From NCBI RefSeq assembly GCF_900199405.1, contig NZ_LT963430.1, forward strand, positions 620,001 to 684,000: a stretch of DNA of 64,000 bases, in the 5' to 3' direction. The DNA is from Beduinella massiliensis. GTDB taxonomy: Bacteria > Bacillota > Clostridia > Christensenellales > Aristaeellaceae. Positions within the stretch are counted from its first letter, which is position 1, and each line of letters starts with the position of its first letter. Both the position numbers and the translations under genes were made by a program. Below, piece by piece: positions 1 to 9,484 of the stretch. The notes beneath the pieces were generated by a model that was not told where the DNA came from, did no database searches, and saw nothing but the letters and a program-made list of their open reading frames with translations.

Positions 1-490
1 GCACCGGCACGCTTTCCTGCATCACGATACAGCCGTGATCCACCTGCTCGTCCACGAAGTGCACGGTCGCGCCGGAGACCTTCGCGCCGTAGGCGATCAC
101 CGCCTCGTGCACGTGATGGCCGTACATGCCCACGCCGCAGAAGGCGGGGATCAGCGCCGGGTGGATGTTGAGGATGCGGTGGGGGAACGATGCGACCACC
201 TGCGGCCCCACGATGGGCAGGTAGCCCGCGAGCACCACCAGCTCCGCGCGCACGCGAAGGAGCTGGCGGAGGATTTCGTCGTTGAACGCCTCCGCGCTGC
301 CCGCCTGCTTTCGGCTGACGAAGACGGCCTCGACGCCGCGCGCGCGCGCGCGCTCCAGCGCGTAGGCGCGGGAGGCGTTCGCGAGCACCAGCACCACCTC
401 GCCGTCGATCTCGCCCGCGTCGATGGCGTCGAGGATCGCCTGTAGATTGGTGCCGCCGCCGGAGCAGAGCACCGCGATGCGCGTGCTCAT
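1..490 (-). CDS. purN: Phosphoribosylglycinamide formyltransferase PurN, 3' end cut by the window edge
   Basis: Transfers a formyl group from 10-formyltetrahydrofolate to GAR, the third step of de novo purine synthesis, in the cytosol. The 163 visible residues carry the N-terminal loop GGGTN (11-15), the NIHP motif (108-111) that holds the family's catalytic Asn and His, and VDHG (150-153) with the conserved Asp. About 30-40 C-terminal residues lie outside the window. Its ATG overlaps the purM stop as ATGA, so translation is probably coupled. It is the last visible gene of purE-purF-purM-purN. The identification is secure; whether purH or purD follows cannot be seen. Confidence 0.96.
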   Translation of the reverse strand, partial: MSTRIAVLCSGGGTNLQAILDAIDAGEIDGEVVLVLANASRAYALERARARGVEAVFVSRKQAGSAEAFNDEILRQLLRVRAELVVLAGYLPIVGPQVVASFPHRILNIHPALIPAFCGVGMYGHHVHEAVIAYGAKVSGATVHFVDEQVDHGCIVMQESVPV

Positions 491-1518
491 GCGAGCACCA
501 GCCTTTCGCCGCCCTCGGCCTGCGCCTCGACCGTGCCGATGCGGTAGGCCTTTTCGCCCAGCTCGCAGGCGCGCGCGATCACCGCGTCCGCGTCCTCGGG
601 GCGCACGGCGAGCACCATGCCGACGCCCATGTTGAACGTGTTGTAGATCTGCCTATCCTCCATCTGGCCCAGACGCCGCAGCATCCCGAAGATGGGCGGC
701 ACCGGCCACGCGCCGCGCTCGATGCGGGCCGCGAGGCCGCCCGGCAGGATGCGCGGGATGTTCTCGATGAACCCGCCGCCCGTGATGTGCGCGATGCCGT
801 GGATGTCGAACGCCCCGCACAGCGAAAGCGCGCTCTTCACGTAGATGCGCGTGGGGGTGAGCAGCTCCTCGCCCAGGGACTTGCCCAGCTCCGGCACGTA
901 GGCGGAAAGGTCGGTATCCTCCGTCAGGCAGAGCCTGCGCACCAGCGAATAGCCGTTGGAGTGAACGCCGGAGGACGCGAGGCCGACCAGCACGTCGCCC
1001 ACCGCGACACGCTCGCCACTGATGGACTTTTCCCTGTCCACGATGCCGACGGTGAAGCCCGCCAGGTCGTACTCGCCGTCCGAATAGAAGCCCGGCATCT
1101 CGGCCGTCTCGCCGCCGATGAGCGCGCAGCCCGCCTGACGGCAGCCCTCCGCGACGCCCGCGACGATCTGCTCGACCTTCTGCGGGTCGAGGTAGCCGGT
1201 GGCGAGGTAGTCCAGGAACAGCAGCGGCCGCGCGCCCTGGCACACGACGTCGTTGACGCACATGGCCACGCAGTCGATGCCCACGGTGTCGTGCTTGTCC
1301 ATCAGGAAGGCGAGCTTGAGCTTGGTGCCCACGCCGTCCGTGCCCGCGACGAGCACCGGCTTTTTCAGCCCCTCGTTCTCGATGGAGTAAAAGCCGCCGA
1401 ACGACCCGAGTCCGCCCAGCACGTTCTCGTCGAACGTCCTCTGCACGTGCTGCTTCATGCGCTTTACGGCCTCATAGCCGCGCTCGACGTCCACGCCGGC
1501 ATCCTTATACGTAATCAT
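487..1518 (-). CDS. purM: Phosphoribosylformylglycinamidine cyclo-ligase (AIR synthetase) PurM
   Basis: Closes the imidazole ring by ATP-dependent conversion of FGAM to AIR, purine step five. The 343-residue length is normal for the family. Visible signatures are DGVGTK (about 61-66), the GGETAEMPG stretch in the middle and the C-terminal FNMGVGM segment, all typical of the PurM/PurL ATP-binding superfamily. The ATG at 1518 is chosen because AAAGGATGG sits just upstream and the protein then begins at the usual place. It lies 65 bases after purF and overlaps purN by four bases, so the three genes read as one operon. Confidence 0.97.
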   Translation of the reverse strand: MITYKDAGVDVERGYEAVKRMKQHVQRTFDENVLGGLGSFGGFYSIENEGLKKPVLVAGTDGVGTKLKLAFLMDKHDTVGIDCVAMCVNDVVCQGARPLLFLDYLATGYLDPQKVEQIVAGVAEGCRQAGCALIGGETAEMPGFYSDGEYDLAGFTVGIVDREKSISGERVAVGDVLVGLASSGVHSNGYSLVRRLCLTEDTDLSAYVPELGKSLGEELLTPTRIYVKSALSLCGAFDIHGIAHITGGGFIENIPRILPGGLAARIERGAWPVPPIFGMLRRLGQMEDRQIYNTFNMGVGMVLAVRPEDADAVIARACELGEKAYRIGTVEAQAEGGERLVLA

Positions 1519-1583
1519 AGGACCATCCTTTCTCTTTGGCGGAAGGAAGACGATGGGAAGACGCGGGCGGAAAGCCCCGCCTT

Positions 1584-3002
<1,419 letters not shown>

Positions 3003-3019
3003 ATTCTGCTCCTTCCCGC

Positions 3020-3517
3020 TCATAGCGCCCTGACCTGCTCCGCCACGGCCGCGTCGTCCTTCGCGATGCCCTCGGCCATCTTCGCGCGGTGCGCCGACAG
3101 CTTTTCCGCGATTTGCGGGTACTTGATCGAAAGGATCTGCGCGCACAGGTAGGCCGCGTTGTCGCCGCCGCCGACCGCGACGGTCGCGACCGGGATGCCG
3201 GTGGGCATCTGCACGGTGGAAAGCAGGGAGTCCAGCCCGTCCATGAAGGAGGACTTGACCGGAATGCCGACGACCGGCAGCGTGGTGTGCCCGGCGATGA
3301 CGCCCGCCAGGTGCGCGGCCTTGCCCGCCGCGGCGAGGATGACCTCGTAGCCGTTCTCGCGTGCGCTTAAGGCGAACGAGGCGACGGCCTCCGGGGTGCG
3401 GTGCGCGGAGGCCACGCGCACGGTGACGTCGATATCAAAGGACTTCAGCACGCGCACGCAGCCCTCCAAAGACGGAAAGTCGCTGCGCGAACCCATGAAC
3501 AATGCTACCTTCGGCAT
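3020..3517 (-). CDS. purE: N5-carboxyaminoimidazole ribonucleotide mutase PurE
   Basis: Carboxylates AIR to CAIR in purine synthesis. The 165-residue class I PurE starts with the phosphate-binding MGSRSDFP motif and keeps the SAHRTPE segment and the Gly-rich C-terminal core (GGGDNAA). ATG 3517 has GGAGGG eight bases upstream. It is the first gene of the visible purine operon, directly behind a consensus promoter. No purK is next to it, so whether the partner carboxylase is elsewhere or the enzyme uses CO2 directly cannot be decided. Class assignment from the short length is inference. Confidence 0.96.
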   Translation of the reverse strand: MPKVALFMGSRSDFPSLEGCVRVLKSFDIDVTVRVASAHRTPEAVASFALSARENGYEVILAAAGKAAHLAGVIAGHTTLPVVGIPVKSSFMDGLDSLLSTVQMPTGIPVATVAVGGGDNAAYLCAQILSIKYPQIAEKLSAHRAKMAEGIAKDDAAVAEQVRAL

Positions 3518-3567
3518 GATATTTTCCCTCCACAATGAAGCGTCCTGACCCAATGAGATACGCATCC

Positions 3568-3596
3568 AGTATAGCAAAAGCGCGCCGCGTTTGCAA
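3568..3596 (-). promoter_or_regulatory. Sigma-A type promoter of the purE operon
   Basis: On the minus strand a TTGCAA -35 box (3596-3591) and a TATACT -10 box (3573-3568) are separated by exactly 17 bases. Transcription would start near 3561, leaving a leader of about 44 bases before purE, too short for a purine riboswitch. Confidence 0.85.
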
Positions 3597-3600
3597 TGCA

Positions 3601-3644
3601 AAAACCAAACTTTTATCGACGGTTTTTTGATAATGTTCGGGAAA
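3601..3644. promoter_or_regulatory. PurBox-like inverted pair upstream of purE
   Basis: Two 13-base sites in opposite orientation match the PurR PurBox AWWWCCGAACWWT of Gram-positive bacteria: AAAACCAAACTTT at 3601-3613 (12/13) and the reverse complement of AATGTTCGGGAAA at 3632-3644 (11/13), with 18 bases between them. They lie just upstream of the -35 box. A pair with the same 18-base spacing sits at the purL promoter (44507-44550), which supports a shared PurR-type regulator sensing PRPP. No purR gene is in the window. Confidence 0.6.
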
Positions 3645-3753
3645 TGGGCGGCGAGGCGCGGAGAGTGGGGGGAAGGAGGCCGCGCGGGCGGGCAGGAAAG
3701 CACATCGCCGCCCCCCGACCGGATGTGTCGGAGGGCGGCGGGGGCTTTGCAGA

Positions 3754-4320
3754 TTATGCTTTTGAAATGATGAAGTACATGCTGAGGCTGTCCAAATCGG
3801 TTCCGATCGAGAAATTGTATCCGCCGCAGTGCTCCTTTGCATTGCCCTCGCCTGTGGAGATGCTTTCAAAGAGGGAGAGTATCAGCTGCAGTGTATCCGC
3901 CGAAGGCAGCGTACCCGGAACGGTCACGAGAAGCCCGATGACCAGGGTGAACATTTCTTCGGCCTGCGCCGACATTTCTTTGATCGTCAGATCTTCCATG
4001 TTCAGAAACATGCGAACAGAATGCACTTTCTCTTCGACAGGCTCAAACTGAACCTCGATGTACAGATGATCCGTTAAATAACAATAGCAGGAGGAGAGAT
4101 CGCCTTCGCGCGGATGGCGAGCGCCCAGATGCAGGTCCTTGGGCAGGTCGGCTGTATCCAACAGGGCGGAGAAAGCCGCAAAATTGTCTTCTAATTCGCT
4201 GAGGGTAACTTCCATGGGATTCGGGAAGACTTCAAGCCAGTTGATGTCCCCGGCCTGCGCTGCACTTAGGGACAGAAGGAGCATCGGAAGCACCAGCAGT
4301 ACGCAAAGCAGCCTTTTCAT
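3754..4320 (-). CDS. Secreted protein of unknown function
   Basis: A 188-residue protein with a clear signal peptide: basic MKRLL start, a hydrophobic core of Leu, Val and Pro, and an AQAG cleavage region around residues 20-24. The mature part is acidic and mixed, with no motif I recognise, and has a Cys pair (CYC) near residue 78. GGAG precedes ATG 4320. The mRNA leader holds an imperfect hairpin (4342-4353 with 4371-4380). The gene stands alone between the purine operon and a degraded region, with its own promoter at 4400-4428. Function unknown; export is the only inference I would make. Confidence 0.7.
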   Translation of the reverse strand: MKRLLCVLLVLPMLLLSLSAAQAGDINWLEVFPNPMEVTLSELEDNFAAFSALLDTADLPKDLHLGARHPREGDLSSCYCYLTDHLYIEVQFEPVEEKVHSVRMFLNMEDLTIKEMSAQAEEMFTLVIGLLVTVPGTLPSADTLQLILSLFESISTGEGNAKEHCGGYNFSIGTDLDSLSMYFIISKA

Positions 4321-4399
4321 CGTTTGTTTCTCCTCTCATCGCCCCTATCAGGCGCCTCCTTTTTGCCGAAGCCTGATGGGTTTTGTATGATCTGCCTAA

Positions 4400-4428
4400 A
4401 TTATATCAGGGATAGATTGTGCATGCAA
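4400..4428 (-). promoter_or_regulatory. Promoter of the secreted protein gene
   Basis: Minus-strand TTGCAT (4428-4423), 17-base spacer and TATAAT (4405-4400). The start point would be near 4393, giving a leader of about 70 bases that includes the hairpin noted for the gene downstream. Confidence 0.75.
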
Positions 4429-4578
4429 GCCGTACAGGGGGGAATCCACCTGCGAATCTTTTCTGATATATCAAAGTGCCGGGCATGCAAAGGCTGCACG
4501 TCCCGGCGGGAGAGGAAAAGCTGTGAGGCAAGGGCGCAAAGGTCTGGGCCGTTCGCGGGCGAAATGGCGTCTTAGGCG

Positions 4579-4851
4579 TTATCGAGGCCCCGGCAGGGAT
4601 GCGCAAAACCTACGGCGCAAGGCCCGCGCTGCCACGTTCCGCGATTTGACGTCCGCCTTTCGGAAGACGAGCATGTACCTGCCCAAGCAAAAGCCGCTGC
4701 CGATGCTGCCGCCGTAGGTATCCCCTAGGTCTTCGAGCGCCTTTGTAAAGGCTACGATGAGGCCCTTGTCCGCTGCGGTAATGAAATCGAAGGTTCGCGC
4801 GTTCAGCTGCTGCTCGATCAACGCCGCCTTCCCCGTTTTCTCTTTTTGCAT
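4579..4851 (-). pseudogene. N-terminal fragment of a conserved clostridial hypothetical protein
   Basis: The 90-residue frame contains a stretch (FDFITAADKG ... GSGFCLGRYMLVFRKA, residues about 21-66) that I recognise as resembling the start of a longer clostridial family of unknown function. The expected continuation after the VKSRNV segment is replaced by an Arg-rich tail that ends quickly, which suggests truncation or a frameshift. No convincing ribosome-binding site precedes ATG 4851. It borders the AT-rich island. I regard it as a decayed remnant; a real 90-residue protein is possible. Confidence 0.4.
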
Positions 4852-5005
4852 GCGGACATTCTATAGGATCTGCGCGGCGCTGGCGGCATGCCCGCAGGCG
4901 GCGAAAGTTCCCCGTAGGGACTACAGGACACTTTGCCGTATTACGCTTGACTTTTGATCCGTATCATAATATATTTATCATACGGACGAAAAGAGAGGTG
5001 GTCAT

Positions 5006-5194
5006 TTGAGTCCACGTACAGGCAGACCGCTTTCCGACAACCCACGGCATGAGCGAGTTGAAACAAAAATGACGAAAGAAGAATTAGAAAAGCTCGACTA
5101 CTGCTGTCAGGTTACAGGAAAATCGCGGTCTGAGGTTATCCGGGCGGGGATTGACGTAATCTATGCCAGCTTGGATAAACTCAAAGAAAAATAA
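5006..5194 (+). CDS. Ribbon-helix-helix (CopG/Arc-like) protein of an ICE remnant
   Basis: A 62-residue basic protein starting at TTG 5006 behind AGAGAGGTGG. The centre (KMTKEELEKLDYCCQVTG followed by KSRSEVIRAGI) has the strand-helix-helix pattern of CopG/MobC-like DNA-binding proteins that sit directly upstream of relaxase genes in clostridial conjugative elements and act at oriT. That fits here, since a relaxase C-terminus follows at 5350-5556. Local base composition is AT-rich against a GC-rich chromosome. The protein looks intact, but most of its element is gone, so its present role is doubtful. Confidence 0.75.
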   Translation: MSPRTGRPLSDNPRHERVETKMTKEELEKLDYCCQVTGKSRSEVIRAGIDVIYASLDKLKEK

Positions 5195-5349
5195 CAGGGA
5201 CGGCGACCTCCCACGAAGAAGAACCGCCGTCCCCACTGAACTGCTCCCCGTCAAGCGGACAGCGAAACAATTTACGGCTTATTCATATAACCGCAAAAGC
5301 TATTCTTTATCCAAAGGCAAAGGAATATTGACAATATCAAAAAGACATG

Positions 5350-5556
5350 TTAAATGGCAGAACCAGCATACCGACAAAGACATGGAAAGCGGAGTATGCC
5401 AAACTGACCGCCGAACGGAAAACGCTCAATCAGAGGTATCTTGTTCTCCAAGACGAGGTTAAGGAAGCCGAGCAAATCCGCAGGAGCGTTTACAGTATCT
5501 TGCGGCAGGAACAGCGGGAATAGCAACCCCGCAGGGCGCAGGATATGGACTTGTAA
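5350..5556 (+). pseudogene. C-terminal remnant of a conjugative relaxase, with an in-frame stop
   Basis: Reading 5350-5520 gives LNGRTSIPTKTWKAEY and then an acidic-basic coiled segment ending ...SILRQEQRE, which I recognise as the tail of relaxase/mobilization nucleases of clostridial ICEs. TAG at 5521-5523 interrupts the frame; reading on gives QPRRAQDMDL and a TAA at 5554-5556, the usual family ending. Everything before residue LNGRT is out of frame or deleted. This places the RHH gene at 5006 and this fragment as the collapsed ends of one mobilization module. Confidence 0.65.
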
Positions 5557-5611
5557 AAGCAACCGGCGGCGGGATAGTCAACACCTACCCCGCCGCCCTA
5601 CAAACTGGAAG

Positions 5612-5962
5612 TTATTCAATCGGAGCCGTTAATTCAATGTGGTTTCCCTCTGAATCAACAAATTCTACTACCCAATTATCATTTATCTGCGTCAACGGAA
5701 AACATAGTTCTAAATTTTCAGTTTTTCTTTTAAGAATATCTAAATTTTCAACGTCAACACTGGGTAAACAATTGCTTCCAAAACTGTGCTTTTCATTCAT
5801 TTTTTTAAAAGCGAATAAACCCAAGCGGAATCCATTTATATCAAAAACACTATAAATTTCGTTTTTAATAGTCACTTCTTTTTCAAAAAAATCCTCATAA
5901 AATCGAATTGCTCTCTCCATATCTTTTACACATAGATATAATGAATTAATATGACAGTTCAA
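5612..5962 (-). CDS. VOC (glyoxalase/bleomycin-resistance) family protein
   Basis: A 116-residue single VOC module: INSLYLCVKDMERAIRFYED at the N-terminus, a central FDINGFRLGLF strand and a C-terminal FVDSEGNHIELTAP, the typical beta-alpha-beta-beta-beta pattern with the last Glu as probable metal ligand. The start is taken as TTG 5962 because AGGAGGAG lies 5-6 bases upstream, whereas ATG 5977 would put that ribosome site inside the gene. Such stand-alone proteins isomerise or bind small substrates or sequester drugs; the substrate cannot be told. The gene is AT-rich and sits in the mobile remnant, so it is probably acquired. Confidence 0.8.
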   Translation of the reverse strand: MNCHINSLYLCVKDMERAIRFYEDFFEKEVTIKNEIYSVFDINGFRLGLFAFKKMNEKHSFGSNCLPSVDVENLDILKRKTENLELCFPLTQINDNWVVEFVDSEGNHIELTAPIE

Positions 5963-5990
5963 TATTCTCTCCTCCATAAATTCTAAGTTT

Positions 5991-6185
5991 TCAGTCTACC
6001 TTATTAAAAATGACAGTCTGCTCTTTCATGGATATTTTTCCAACTTCATACCCATATTCCGTAAGTTCTTTTTTATATTTCAGAAAAAATGGTCTATTGG
6101 TATTTCGGCAATATTCTGTATTTCTTCGAATGTCATTTTGAATGATGAAATTCTGCTTTTTGTATATATTCCTATAAATAATCAT
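5991..6185 (-). pseudogene. Small AT-rich open frame, probably a fragment
   Basis: A 64-codon frame whose last half (FLKYKKELTEYGYEVGKISM and following) looks protein-like, while the first half is Asn/Ile/Arg-rich and no ribosome site precedes the ATG. I do not recognise a family. Most likely the C-terminal remnant of a gene cut during decay of the AT-rich island. Confidence 0.25.
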
Positions 6186-6293
6186 ATTTGCTCATAATTA
6201 TTATTTCATCCAGATTCCAATTTGTCGCTTCGTTTTGATTATACCATGTTCGCCCATCTAAAACAATAAAATCTCTCCGTCCGTTCCACCTAC

Positions 6294-6326
6294 AAAACGC
6301 CCGCCCCCGCGATGCGGGGACGGGCG
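6294..6326 (-). terminator. Rho-independent terminator of the RidA/D-threonine aldolase operon
   Basis: On the minus strand a GC-only stem of 13 base pairs (6314-6326 with 6298-6310, one mismatch, 3-base loop) is followed by TTTT, eight bases after the stop of the aldolase-like gene. Confidence 0.8.
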
Positions 6327-6333
6327 AAAGCTT

Positions 6334-7449
6334 TCAGATCGTGAGCCTGCGGTTGCGCGCGGTGACGTCCCACGCCCCCAGGACGCGGCCGCCCTCCACG
6401 GTGAGCACATAGGGGTAGAGCGCGGTGGTGGGGCAGATGTGCGTGGGGAGCACGTACAGCTCGGTTCCGACGGGCGGCGGGGTGCGCGCAGCGCCCTCGT
6501 CCATCCGAAAGACCCAGTGCTCCTCGCTTTGAAAGAGGGGGCTTGCGTCCAGCCAGTCGAGCAGCAGGCCGCGCGGGCCCGCGGGGTCGGAGCCGATGCC
6601 CTTGCAGCCCAGGTCGAGCGTGAACAGGCCGGGGGCCGGGCGGCTGACGACGCGGGTGAGCACGGCCGCGCCGGGCACGAAGGGCAGGTCGGGGAAGTCG
6701 CGCGCGTAGCCGTAATCCATGACGAAGCAGGTGCCGGGCGAGAGGTAGACGCCCGGGCGCTGCGCGTGGCAGGGGAAGGAGGGCGTGCCGCCCATGATGA
6801 CGATGGGGCAGTCGAGCCCGTCCGCCGGAAGCCGCGCGCGCAGGGCGTCGATCTCCCGCAGGGAGGCGGCCACGGCGGCCGCGCGCGCGGCGGGGTCGGA
6901 CTCGTGGCGGTGGCCGTCGTAGCAGTGCAGGCCGCACAGGCGGACGCCGGGCACGGCGGCGGCCTGACGGAGCCACGCGCCGGCCTCGCCGGGCGCGACG
7001 CCGGTGCGGTTCATGCCCATGTTGACGTCCAGCAGGACGCTCGCGGCCGCGCCGTGCGCGCGGGCGCACGCGCCCAGCAGGCGAAGCTGCGAAAGGTCGT
7101 CCGCGAGGGCGTAGCACGCGACGTGCGGATAGGCCGCGGCGAGGCGCACGAAGCGCGCGACGTTTGGGCCCACCAGCGGGTAGGCCAGGAGCAGCGCCTG
7201 CGCGCCTGCCTGCGCGGCCATCTCCGCCTCCGCGAAGGTGGCGCACTTAAAGCGCGTGATGCCGAGGCCTACCTGCATGCGCGTGAGGTCGAGCGACTTG
7301 TGCGTCTTGACGTGCGGCCACAGGCGCTGCGCGCCGCCCGCCAGCGCGATGGCCCGCCGCGTGTTTTCGCGGATGATCTCCGGGTAATAGAGAAGCTGGG
7401 GCGAGGGGACGTCCGATGCGTCCAGGAGCCTGTAGCGGGATGCTTCCAT
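6334..7449 (-). CDS. D-threonine aldolase / D-serine dehydratase-like PLP enzyme
   Basis: A 371-residue fold-type III PLP enzyme: alanine racemase-like N-terminal barrel with the cofactor Lys in HVKTHKS (near residue 46), and a C-terminal D-Ser dehydratase-like domain with PTHICPT, whose His and Cys are the usual divalent-metal ligands. Members split or dehydrate D-3-hydroxy amino acids (D-Thr, D-Ser). The start at 7449 follows GGAGG; six codons upstream lack one. It is ten bases after ridA, so both share a message. RidA would remove the enamine/imine by-products of a dehydratase, so dehydratase activity is slightly favoured over aldolase; this is inference. Confidence 0.8.
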   Translation of the reverse strand: MEASRYRLLDASDVPSPQLLYYPEIIRENTRRAIALAGGAQRLWPHVKTHKSLDLTRMQVGLGITRFKCATFAEAEMAAQAGAQALLLAYPLVGPNVARFVRLAAAYPHVACYALADDLSQLRLLGACARAHGAAASVLLDVNMGMNRTGVAPGEAGAWLRQAAAVPGVRLCGLHCYDGHRHESDPAARAAAVAASLREIDALRARLPADGLDCPIVIMGGTPSFPCHAQRPGVYLSPGTCFVMDYGYARDFPDLPFVPGAAVLTRVVSRPAPGLFTLDLGCKGIGSDPAGPRGLLLDWLDASPLFQSEEHWVFRMDEGAARTPPPVGTELYVLPTHICPTTALYPYVLTVEGGRVLGAWDVTARNRRLTI

Positions 7450-7459
7450 GCGCGCCTCC

Positions 7460-7918
7460 TCAGATTTCAAAGATGAACTCGATCTCGACCGGGATGCCGC
7501 CGGGCAGCTCGTTTACGCCGATGGCCGAGCGCGCGCCGACGCCGTCCTCGCCGTAGAGGTCGAGGAAGAGCTGCGAGGCGCCGTTCATGACGAGGGGCTG
7601 CTGCGTGAAGCCCGGCGCGCTGGCGACGAAGCCGAGCAGCTTCACGAGGCCCTTCACGCGGCCCAGATCGCCCAGGTAGTCGTGCAGCACGGCGAGGCAG
7701 TTGAGCGCGCACAGGCGCGCGGCCTCCTGCCCCTGCTCGACGGTGCACTCCGCGCCGACGTGGCCGACGAGCGCGGGCACGCCGCCGCGCGTCGCGCCCT
7801 GGCCGGAGACGTAGAGCAGATTGCCGGCCTGGCGCACCGGCCTATAGATGCCGCCGCGCGGCGGGGGATTGGGGAGCGACAGGCCGAGGGAAGCGAGTTT
7901 TTCGTAGACGGTTGCCAT
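7460..7918 (-). CDS. RidA/YjgF family enamine/imine deaminase
   Basis: A 152-residue RidA-superfamily protein of the longer subgroup. YVSGQGATRGG lies near residue 38 and the C-terminal GARSAIGVNELPGG has the conserved Arg that holds the substrate carboxylate, followed by the PVEIEFIF end strand. RidA proteins hydrolyse reactive 2-aminoacrylate-type enamines released by PLP enzymes, which matches the PLP enzyme immediately downstream. GGAGG precedes ATG 7918. It is the first gene of a two-gene unit and is divergent from the AraC regulator at 8052, so that regulator probably controls it. Confidence 0.85.
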   Translation of the reverse strand: MATVYEKLASLGLSLPNPPPRGGIYRPVRQAGNLLYVSGQGATRGGVPALVGHVGAECTVEQGQEAARLCALNCLAVLHDYLGDLGRVKGLVKLLGFVASAPGFTQQPLVMNGASQLFLDLYGEDGVGARSAIGVNELPGGIPVEIEFIFEI

Positions 7919-8051
7919 GAGAGGGTACCTCCTGTATTCTGTCGTTTGGATGGAATTTGAAAAGCCGCGCCGGACGGACAGCAGCCGTCACAAAATAACA
8001 GGACAGGCGCGGGGGAAAACTGATAGAATCATGAAAAAAGGGGGCGGGGTC

Positions 8052-9464
8052 ATGGAATGGGTCAACGCCGTGCAAAAGGCGCTCAACTACATCGAGGATC
8101 ATCTCTTGGAGGAGCTGGACGCCGAGGGCGTCGCGAGGAGCGCGTTTACGTCGAGCGCCTACTTTCAAAAGATATTTCACATCGTCACGGGCCTGACGGT
8201 GGGGGACTACATCCGCAGCCGGCGGCTTTCGCTGGCCGGGGAGGAGATCGCGGCCGGCCGGACGCGGGTGATCGACGCGGCGGCGAAGTACGGATACGAA
8301 TCGCCGGAGAGCTTTACGAAGGCGTTCACCCGCTTTCACGGCGTCACGCCCTCCGCCGCCCGGCGGACGCGCTGCGATCTGAACTACTTCTCGCCCCTCA
8401 AGATCGAGATTCGCGTGGAGGGCGGGGCCATTCAGTCGCGCAGGCTGATTCCGAACGTGGAGCGGCTGTACGAAAACCGGGCGGAGAACTACATGTTCCC
8501 CAGCTGCATGCGCTCCGCGATGGCGGCGCTGGGCGAGGACGCGGCCTACGACTTCCCGTTCTTCGCGGGCGTCACGGGCGATCTGTTCACACAGACCTGG
8601 CTTGAGCCCCGGTGGCGCTACAACGACTCGTACTCCAACGTGTGCAAGGAGACGCAGGTTCCGCTGCGGCGCGCGTTCGACGCCTGCGGCTACGAATACG
8701 TCTACCGCACGCGCGCGCAGGTGCAGGCGGATCCGGACGGCGCCCGGCGCGAGATCGTGGAGTGCATCGACCGGGGACTGCCCGTGCTGGCCTTCGGCAT
8801 CGTGGGGCCGCCCGTCTGCTCGATCGTCTGCGGCTACAGCGAGCAGGGAAAGCTGCTCATCGGCTGGTCGCAGTTCACCGGGGAGACGGCGGAGGACGAG
8901 GTATTTGACCACGCGTTTTCAGAGAATTCCTTTCAGGTGCGCGACGGGCTCTCGCGGGTCGAGGCGCTCGTCTTCTTCGGGCGGAAAAAGGAGCGGCCCT
9001 CGATCGGCGAATGCGTGCGGGAATCCCTGCTCGCCATCCCGTCGCTCGCCGCCCTCGCGCCCCGGGACGGGGCCTGCTTTGGAAGGGCCGCGTTCGAGGC
9101 CTGGGCGGATTCGCTGCTGGAGGACGCGGACTTTCGGGGGGCGGAGGCGCTGCCGGGGCCGCTGGACACCTACCGCAGCTGCGTGGTGCAGACGGGCACG
9201 AACCTGCACTTTGTCGGGCCCTATCTGGCGCGGGCGGCGGCGCTGTGCCCGGACCAGGCCGCGAGGATACGCGGGCTTGCGGCGCTGTACGCGCAGGAAA
9301 AGGAAGCGTTTGAGCGGCTGATCGACTATCAGGGCGGCTACTTTCTGGAGCCAAACCGGGACGCGCTGCTGGACCGGGGATTCAGGGAGGGCCTGAGCGC
9401 GCGTGTGCGGGAGGTCGGGCGCCTCTACGAGCAGGCGGCCCGGTTCATGGCCGAGGGCGGCTGA
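8052..9464 (+). CDS. AraC-family regulator with a BtrH-like C-terminal sensing domain
   Basis: A 470-residue protein. Residues about 1-105 form the two helix-turn-helix motifs of AraC/XylS regulators (AAKYGYESPESFTKAFTRFHG and the following VTPSAARR). After a linker, MFPSCMRSAM near residue 150 and the following 300 residues resemble the N-terminal domain of butirosin protein BtrH, a papain-like fold used in some Firmicutes regulators as a ligand sensor. ATG 8052 is chosen for the GGGGCGGGG upstream; ATG 8031 would add seven residues. It is divergent from ridA and convergent with the D-aminoacylase, so a D-amino-acid derivative is a plausible ligand. Confidence 0.75.
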   Translation: MEWVNAVQKALNYIEDHLLEELDAEGVARSAFTSSAYFQKIFHIVTGLTVGDYIRSRRLSLAGEEIAAGRTRVIDAAAKYGYESPESFTKAFTRFHGVTPSAARRTRCDLNYFSPLKIEIRVEGGAIQSRRLIPNVERLYENRAENYMFPSCMRSAMAALGEDAAYDFPFFAGVTGDLFTQTWLEPRWRYNDSYSNVCKETQVPLRRAFDACGYEYVYRTRAQVQADPDGARREIVECIDRGLPVLAFGIVGPPVCSIVCGYSEQGKLLIGWSQFTGETAEDEVFDHAFSENSFQVRDGLSRVEALVFFGRKKERPSIGECVRESLLAIPSLAALAPRDGACFGRAAFEAWADSLLEDADFRGAEALPGPLDTYRSCVVQTGTNLHFVGPYLARAAALCPDQAARIRGLAALYAQEKEAFERLIDYQGGYFLEPNRDALLDRGFREGLSARVREVGRLYEQAARFMAEGG

Positions 9465-9484
9465 GAGGCGCGGGCGCGGCGGGG

